The notes beneath the pieces are model-generated. The model saw only the letters and a list, made by a program, of their open reading frames with translations. It was not told the DNA's origin and made no database searches. Below, one piece after another: positions 60,101-64,000 of a DNA stretch of 64,000 nucleotides. Source of the stretch: Adineta steineri (lineage: Eukaryota > Rotifera > Eurotatoria > Adinetida > Adinetidae); the NCBI GenBank assembly GCA_905250115.1, contig CAJNOI010000023.1:626662-690661 (forward strand). Direction: 5' to 3'. Position 1 is the stretch's first letter; the number at the start of each line of letters is the position of its first letter. The position numbers and the translations under genes were made by a program.

Positions 60101-62636
60101 AAAAGTTGATCATATTATGAAATTTCGTCATGCAGTTACATTTACTGATAGTGGGATTGTTCAATATTTTGATTTAAATCAAAAAACGAATTTTATTGAT
60201 AATCAAATGAAAAATATTCAACGTATAAATACTTATATAAAAGCTCAATCATGGAAATCATTATCATCAGGAATAATCCCATCAGAAATTCTTCATTGGA
60301 TACGTACTGTTCAACCTGTTCATCGTTGTAGTCCAATTATATTCGAATCTATTCTTCTTCATGGACATGTTATGAGTCGATCACATATGGAAAATTTAAA
60401 AAAACCAGAATTTGTTGCTAATTCTGTTCTACAACATAGTCGTATACGTTCTATTGAAAATTTAAAAGAAAAAACTTGTGCCGAGCTTGCAAGAAAATAT
60501 GTTACTATTTTAGTTAAAACTGTATATGATAAACATGGATTTCCAGATGCAAAATCTTTACTTGGTCATTCAGATAATTTAAAAAAAGAAGAAAATATTC
60601 TTTCAGCTATTATTAATTCAAAAGATATGGAAGCATTACGTGGAAAAACAATTGAAATTGCACAAGCATCAATTAAACTTCATTCAGATCCAACTGGCAT
60701 TGGTTTTGATAAAGATAAAAATTTAAGAACAGATAAAGCTGTTTTCAGTATACTCGGACCTCATTTGGGACACTATTATGGAGACGTATGTATTGTATTT
60801 AAACGTGAAATTTTACATCATCCAGATGCAAATTTTTCGATGCAAGCTGCAACTTTTTATCCTAGTGGACATGCATATACTCTACGTCCATGGCTAGGTA
60901 CTGCTCCATCTTCAAATGATCAACGAATAAAACAATTTCATGAACAAAAATTAAATGCTTCTGTACCTGGTTATGAATATGCAACTGCACTTGAATTAAT
61001 TGCTCTAACAAGTCATATATTTTCAAAGACAACAATGGATATTGATCTTGAAACAATTCTACAACGATGGATAAAAGTTGATTCACATCAAAATATCGAA
61101 GGACATTTACCAACACTTATTCCATTAGATTATATTGATCATATATATATACCAAAGGATATATACGATTCATTAAATTCAGCATCACATCGAGCAATTA
61201 ATGCTGTTTTTAAAAATTCTATTACAATTACTGAACATGTAGGAACTATTAGTCCACCTGTATTTAATTTTATTCCTAAACCACCAACACAAGCTCGAAC
61301 AGATTATCAAAATTTTATTATTGATCAATTAATTAAACGATATCATCAATATACAAAAAATCCATTATTTAAACCAATTCAAGGTGTTGTTATTACAATA
61401 CCATCAACAAATTTTAAAGATCATATTCTTTTACCATATACAATTTCTCAAGCATATATACAATATTCTAATGAAAATAAACATACATTAGCAGATAAAA
61501 TTGTTTATATTTATTGGCAAGCAATGAATGGTGATATGATGTTAATATTATCAAATGAACAAATTGATCCAAATGAATCACAACCAAATTTACGTTGTTT
61601 ACTTTCTTATGTAGCTCATAAATGTACATCAGATGATAGTCAATATTATGAACATTCTTCGTATATAAATTCTGGTCATCCATTTCAACATCATCAATTT
61701 GTTCAAAAAAATAAATATCTTGCTAAATCAAATTTATTTCATGTTGGATGTAATACCGATGATTTTTTAACTTATTGTTTAGAAATACAATATTCAACAG
61801 GGAAAGTCAGTCTTTTTCATGCTGGATCAAATTCAATTTATAATAATGAAATAATATCGTATACATTTAATAAATCAGAATTAGATTTATCGACATTAGA
61901 TTATATTCAGATAAGTGCTGGTGCTCATACAGTTCCTGTTAGAAATTTAATTGTTTGTTTTGAAAAACAAATAGATTTACATCCAATAATTGATAAAGAA
62001 TTTAGTAAAAATGCTGCTACGAATTCAATTTTAACAAAATTTTCAAAGACAAATGATGAACATACTTCTTCTTTAAAATCATGTTCTGATAATGTTAATT
62101 GTATGATTCAATATTCATCTGATGGAACAGCTCATAATTTAAAATATTCACATCCATGTCGTTTTTCTGAACTCTGTCGAAATAAAGAAGCACATCTAAC
62201 ACATGAACTACATCAAGTATCGATGTGTAATCATGATAAAGATTGTAACAAACTGAATGATCCTATTCATCGAGCTAAATATCGTCATACAGATTTGCCG
62301 GATTTCTTAATTCCATGTCAACTTCAAAAGCAATGTAAAGATAAATCAGATCAACATCGAATTAAATATTCACATGGTGAACAAGTTTTTGAATCTAAAG
62401 ATAAAAAAGGATCAAGTCATATATCATCTGATCAGCGAATATCATGTAAATGGGGTTCACAATGTCGAGATATTGATGATAAACAACATTGTACGAAATA
62501 TACTCATCATTCTACTAAGAATCCAAAGAATGATGATCGCATACCATGTAAATGGGGATCACAATGTCGAACAATTGGAGATGCAGAACACAGAGCAAAA
62601 TATTCTCATTCTCATTTCCTTACTGACAGCAAATAA
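57117..62636 (+). CDS. Intronless 1839-aa protein: RRM-like, PARG-like and PBZ-type zinc-finger domains
   Basis: Residues about 28-125 resemble an RNA-recognition motif (LIYISNLPVDVIDDSELERL). Residues about 470-695 resemble the microbial-type PARG/macro-like domain: RPVLVNIANTTNYSDGY then KEGQEEDLFRRSDCFRSL, the place of the family's GG..AQEEdL.R.S signature. Residues about 740-1010 hold a run of fingers of the form CQYGAKCRDI...H...F.HP, the PAR-binding zinc finger (PBZ) pattern C-x4/5-C-x(8-10)-H-x(4-6)-H. Some depart from it. Residues about 1205-1385 (GPHLGHYYGDVCIVFKREIL, then YEYATALELIALTSH) form another conserved-looking domain, perhaps an ADP-ribosyltransferase-like fold; this is weak. 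A second finger array (about 1658-1836) ends with two near-identical CKWGSQCR fingers. It probably binds and processes ADP-ribose; this is inference. AATAAA lies at 62699. Confidence 0.83.
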   Translation: MMLSQRDHSKKIKQQEHVTSISETKHQSLIYISNLPVDVIDDSELERLIIHRIENSLRIKLNDVKCYGKLGVGVIRVNDSQLKDYFIKDVQKLILDTNESTTTVTFVEVLKFVSYIVLDMEKDKNNLVTIPTSDEVKQAWFELHKWRTLQSCDQLHSQFSNIYRLVSTSLDEILKSINQQNIVIKNQIGYVYYCATCSFLEDLPKSITRDQLKKFISTDIQLPNISSSSLAVEINKRSNNACIIATDIARKWSTKSFLHLNERIIYRKDTLPYRLLLHPVPQTLTLNSILNHGIFSGKITNHKHNEENLIIDLSDKYTFDKCMKNPSLSINNQHIIHIKEYNVLNNIEQNEIDATSWYETEMRQYKPDIMQFLKEPRHVILSYKWNTQIWLEQLKRSISMNSNKTIHLLRMTVMLNTIGTLCKKSYIVDNREVKLNVNSKLRTIIYNHRSKLKKSDKMSLTTIPYPKTNVYVVRDDYFIVYEQLIQKGKRPVLVNIANTTNYSDGYKKGKEGQEEDLFRRSDCFRSLDIDLEKLLLKPSEHSYCSHTCQLESLSKDFPMYPVDEYGAIYTSGLTIFRQSEDKGYAYMTRPLENVSLISIGIYENPKLEGHMLTSKYAIGLRKKIENIFSIAYHHNHDSIILPILTDDIYRTSFDHILKIFQSVIEQYAGFFNSITFVISDKQYSKCISNNPEINNKLFQELDGMIVQSMKIINTPNIMFGPYRFLSDGITIKDINIFDLPLCQYGAKCRDIYNSNHIHEFSHPSLCPQEYLTGTCTLTNDIVHMSLLVHQNQCQYGGECRDINNEKHSQEFKHPPYCPTGGMCQNMQKEHLKQYRHVPLCKHALKCMDYKKHSQNHCDKYRHCMIYCSYGSYCPKFHDKQHMEEFQHPFPTPCLRTPFHCLFFIELCETNDIRNLPRHIQQHCLDFAHVCRYGRNCIDKTPIHWEKCIHIARSLCSYDDKCMKLHQEDHLNSFTHSNIRDIRLLCRFTDKCHDRQKVDHIMKFRHAVTFTDSGIVQYFDLNQKTNFIDNQMKNIQRINTYIKAQSWKSLSSGIIPSEILHWIRTVQPVHRCSPIIFESILLHGHVMSRSHMENLKKPEFVANSVLQHSRIRSIENLKEKTCAELARKYVTILVKTVYDKHGFPDAKSLLGHSDNLKKEENILSAIINSKDMEALRGKTIEIAQASIKLHSDPTGIGFDKDKNLRTDKAVFSILGPHLGHYYGDVCIVFKREILHHPDANFSMQAATFYPSGHAYTLRPWLGTAPSSNDQRIKQFHEQKLNASVPGYEYATALELIALTSHIFSKTTMDIDLETILQRWIKVDSHQNIEGHLPTLIPLDYIDHIYIPKDIYDSLNSASHRAINAVFKNSITITEHVGTISPPVFNFIPKPPTQARTDYQNFIIDQLIKRYHQYTKNPLFKPIQGVVITIPSTNFKDHILLPYTISQAYIQYSNENKHTLADKIVYIYWQAMNGDMMLILSNEQIDPNESQPNLRCLLSYVAHKCTSDDSQYYEHSSYINSGHPFQHHQFVQKNKYLAKSNLFHVGCNTDDFLTYCLEIQYSTGKVSLFHAGSNSIYNNEIISYTFNKSELDLSTLDYIQISAGAHTVPVRNLIVCFEKQIDLHPIIDKEFSKNAATNSILTKFSKTNDEHTSSLKSCSDNVNCMIQYSSDGTAHNLKYSHPCRFSELCRNKEAHLTHELHQVSMCNHDKDCNKLNDPIHRAKYRHTDLPDFLIPCQLQKQCKDKSDQHRIKYSHGEQVFESKDKKGSSHISSDQRISCKWGSQCRDIDDKQHCTKYTHHSTKNPKNDDRIPCKWGSQCRTIGDAEHRAKYSHSHFLTDSK

Positions 62637-63081
62637 CATGATGATAATTCGGATGAATCAGACAATTAAATTTTTCATTTCATATTTTTATAAAAAAAAA
62701 TAAAATATACAACATACAATACGACTTCAAGTTATTTCAGAACTAATTTTTTATCGATTAGTATCAAAAGACTATTATCACATTTAATATACAAAAAAAA
62801 TACTTCTATAAATAACTGAAATAACATATTACAGATCAAAAATTTTCTTGAGAATTTCAAATATTATTTAATAATTATCTCTAGTTTCGAATCTTATTCA
62901 TATATTATTCATATTGATGTGTTATATGATACATCATTTCATCAAATGAAAAGAACAGTAATCGTGATGTATAAAACATGTTATTTTGTTATTGGCTTGA
63001 GAAAAAAAGAAAAAGTAAATACCTATTCACATATAAATAGTCATGCGCATCACTTGATTTTTATTTCATCGAGTATACACA
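62637..63081. other. Intergenic stretch
   Basis: The 3' end of the PBZ gene and the promoter of the C2 gene. A short open frame at 62919-63101 runs into the C2 gene start and is not supported. Confidence 0.45.
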
Positions 63082-63465
63082 ATGCCTACAGGTACGCTTG
63101 AAGTAATTATTGCTGAAGGACGTCGTCTTAAAGATAAAGATACTGTCGGCCAAAGTGATCCCTATGTAGAAATTTATTTACATCATAAATATAAACAACG
63201 TACAACAACAATACAAAATACGAATGATCCTGTATGGAACGAACGATTTACATTTAATCTACATCCAAAGGATGATACAATACATTTTGATGTTTACGAT
63301 TCTGATGTTGGTGGTAAAGATGCAATTGGTAACGGTAAAGTAAAACTTAAACATGTATTTGATGATGGGAAATTTGATGATTGGGTTAAATTACCTGCTC
63401 ATCTTGGTTTATCAAATCATGGGGATATTCATGTTATTATGACATTTACTGTAAGTTGTCCTTGA
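63082..63465 (+). CDS. Single C2-domain protein
   Basis: 127 residues, one exon, start MPTGTLEVIIAEGRRLKDKD, stop TGA at 63463-63465. The whole protein is one C2 beta-sandwich: GTLEVIIAEGRRLKDKDTVG, SDPYVEIYLHHKYKQRT, NDPVWNERFTFNL, then FDVYDSDVGGKDAIGNG and DDWVKLP. Five Asp at positions 20, 26, 73, 75 and 80 match the calcium-binding loops, so calcium-dependent phospholipid binding is likely. The type resembles small stand-alone C2 proteins of plants and protists and the first C2 domain of multi-C2 proteins. There is no membrane segment or signal. AATAAA at 63597-63602 follows. Confidence 0.88.
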   Translation: MPTGTLEVIIAEGRRLKDKDTVGQSDPYVEIYLHHKYKQRTTTIQNTNDPVWNERFTFNLHPKDDTIHFDVYDSDVGGKDAIGNGKVKLKHVFDDGKFDDWVKLPAHLGLSNHGDIHVIMTFTVSCP

Positions 63466-63741
63466 AAAATTTCTATCTCATCAATTATATTTATTTTTTA
63501 GCCATCATAAATATAAACTTACAATACCGATTGACATTTTCATTCAATAGTTTTTTTTCTTCTTTACAGTTACTTATTTATTTCCATAGTTTCCGTAATA
63601 AAATATTCATTTTACAATTATAATTTATTTTATTGCAATAATAAACGATAATATTGATAACACATAGCATTACACATAAGCATAAATTAAATATAGCAAA
63701 AAAATAAAGCTGAATTAATATAATATGCATATATATATATA
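63466..63741. other. Convergent 3' spacer
   Basis: A short non-coding spacer between the C2 gene (+) and the opsin (-). It holds a plus-strand AATAAA at 63597 and an (AT)n tract at 63729-63742. Confidence 0.45.
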
Positions 63742-64000
63742 TTATTCTTTGTCTTCATTCGCTTTTTCAACTTTACGAGCTACGGTTGTTGCATTTGGAA
63801 CATCTCCTGCGTTTGAACTAGCGGCACCCAGTTTATCGACTGCGTGTTTATCAACCAAACTAAATCGAAATTGAGTTGATGTAGTAATATAAAGTATTGG
63901 AATCCAAACAACCGATGTTTTAGCAAAGCAAGCACAAACAAATGTAGCCATAGGTGGTGGAGTATAATGACTAAATGCTCCTATAAAGAATAAAATTGCA
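63742..64000 (-). CDS. Opsin, last exon only
   Basis: The last exon spans 63980-63742 after the acceptor TTCTTTATAG; the rest lies beyond the right edge. It encodes the end of TM7 and the tail: AFSHYTPPPMATFVCACFAK, then TSVVWIPILYITTSTQFRF, then a hydrophilic tail ending KVEKANEDKE. Known biology: opsins bind retinal by a Lys in the TM7 motif (F/L)AK(S/T), present here as FAKTS. The normal NPxxY that follows is IPILY, so the Asn is missing. The match over this segment is clear, but subfamily (rhabdomeric or other) cannot be told from one exon. Confidence 0.8.
   Translation of the reverse strand, partial: AILFFIGAFSHYTPPPMATFVCACFAKTSVVWIPILYITTSTQFRFSLVDKHAVDKLGAASSNAGDVPNATTVARKVEKANEDKE

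Noticed and set aside
1..64000. CRISPR array, prophage, integron or bacterial operon
   Set aside because: Split genes with GT-AG introns and animal protein families show nuclear DNA; no regularly spaced direct repeats were seen.

Overview
The window looks like nuclear DNA of a bdelloid rotifer (Adineta/Rotaria type). It is about 70% A+T. Genes are cut by many 50-60 bp GT-AG introns. The protein set is typical of the group: the N-terminal domain often found on bdelloid ADP-ribosyltransferase-type proteins, a death-effector-domain protein with a jacalin-like lectin, intronless ADP-ribose-signalling zinc-finger proteins, paired class A GPCRs, an HSP101/ClpB disaggregase and a LEA-like repeat protein. 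Short GGGTGTGGGTG-like hairpins resemble the TGTGGG telomere repeat reported for bdelloids. The species call is inference; no marker gene is present. One assembly gap of exactly 100 N lies at 37776-37875.

Layout. 1-366 (-): 5' part of a protein with the bdelloid ART-associated domain, running off the left edge. 367-7092: mostly non-coding, with a small Q-rich repeat protein (3418-3837, -) and a 258-bp MITE-like inverted repeat (6451-6708). 7093-9986 (+): DED - membrane segment - coiled coil - jacalin-like gene, carrying a partial, decayed tandem duplication and about 1.3 kb of foreign-looking sequence. 10783-29733 (-): one very large, finely split gene for a dynein heavy chain whose first ATPase site is destroyed (DNHD1-like pseudo-motor). 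31149-35176 (+): two class A GPCR genes, two exons each. 35177-38356: non-coding, with inverted repeats and the gap. 38357-43412 (-): a TGN38/TGOLN2-like membrane protein whose lumenal part is built of LEA-like 11-mers and which has two alternative last exons. 45606-48158 (+): intronless ubiquitin-specific protease. 49199-49630 (+): cysteine-rich zinc-ribbon protein. 49895-53368 (-): HSP101/ClpB with a perfect four-unit heat shock element upstream. 54837-55456 (+): secreted CAP/GAPR-1 protein. 57117-62636 (+): intronless 1839-aa protein with a PARG-like domain and PBZ-like zinc fingers. 63082-63465 (+): C2-domain protein. 63742-64000 (-): last exon of an opsin.

The genes do not form an operon or a single pathway. 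Two themes recur. One is stress and desiccation biology: the HSP101 disaggregase with its heat shock element, and the LEA-like repeats in the secretory pathway. The other is regulatory proteins assembled from unusual domain mixes: DED with jacalin, PARG-like with PBZ, and a pseudo-dynein. The most unusual items are the LEA-repeat TGN38-like protein with exchangeable sorting tails, the catalytically dead dynein, the PARG/PBZ protein, and the dispersed telomere-like hairpins.
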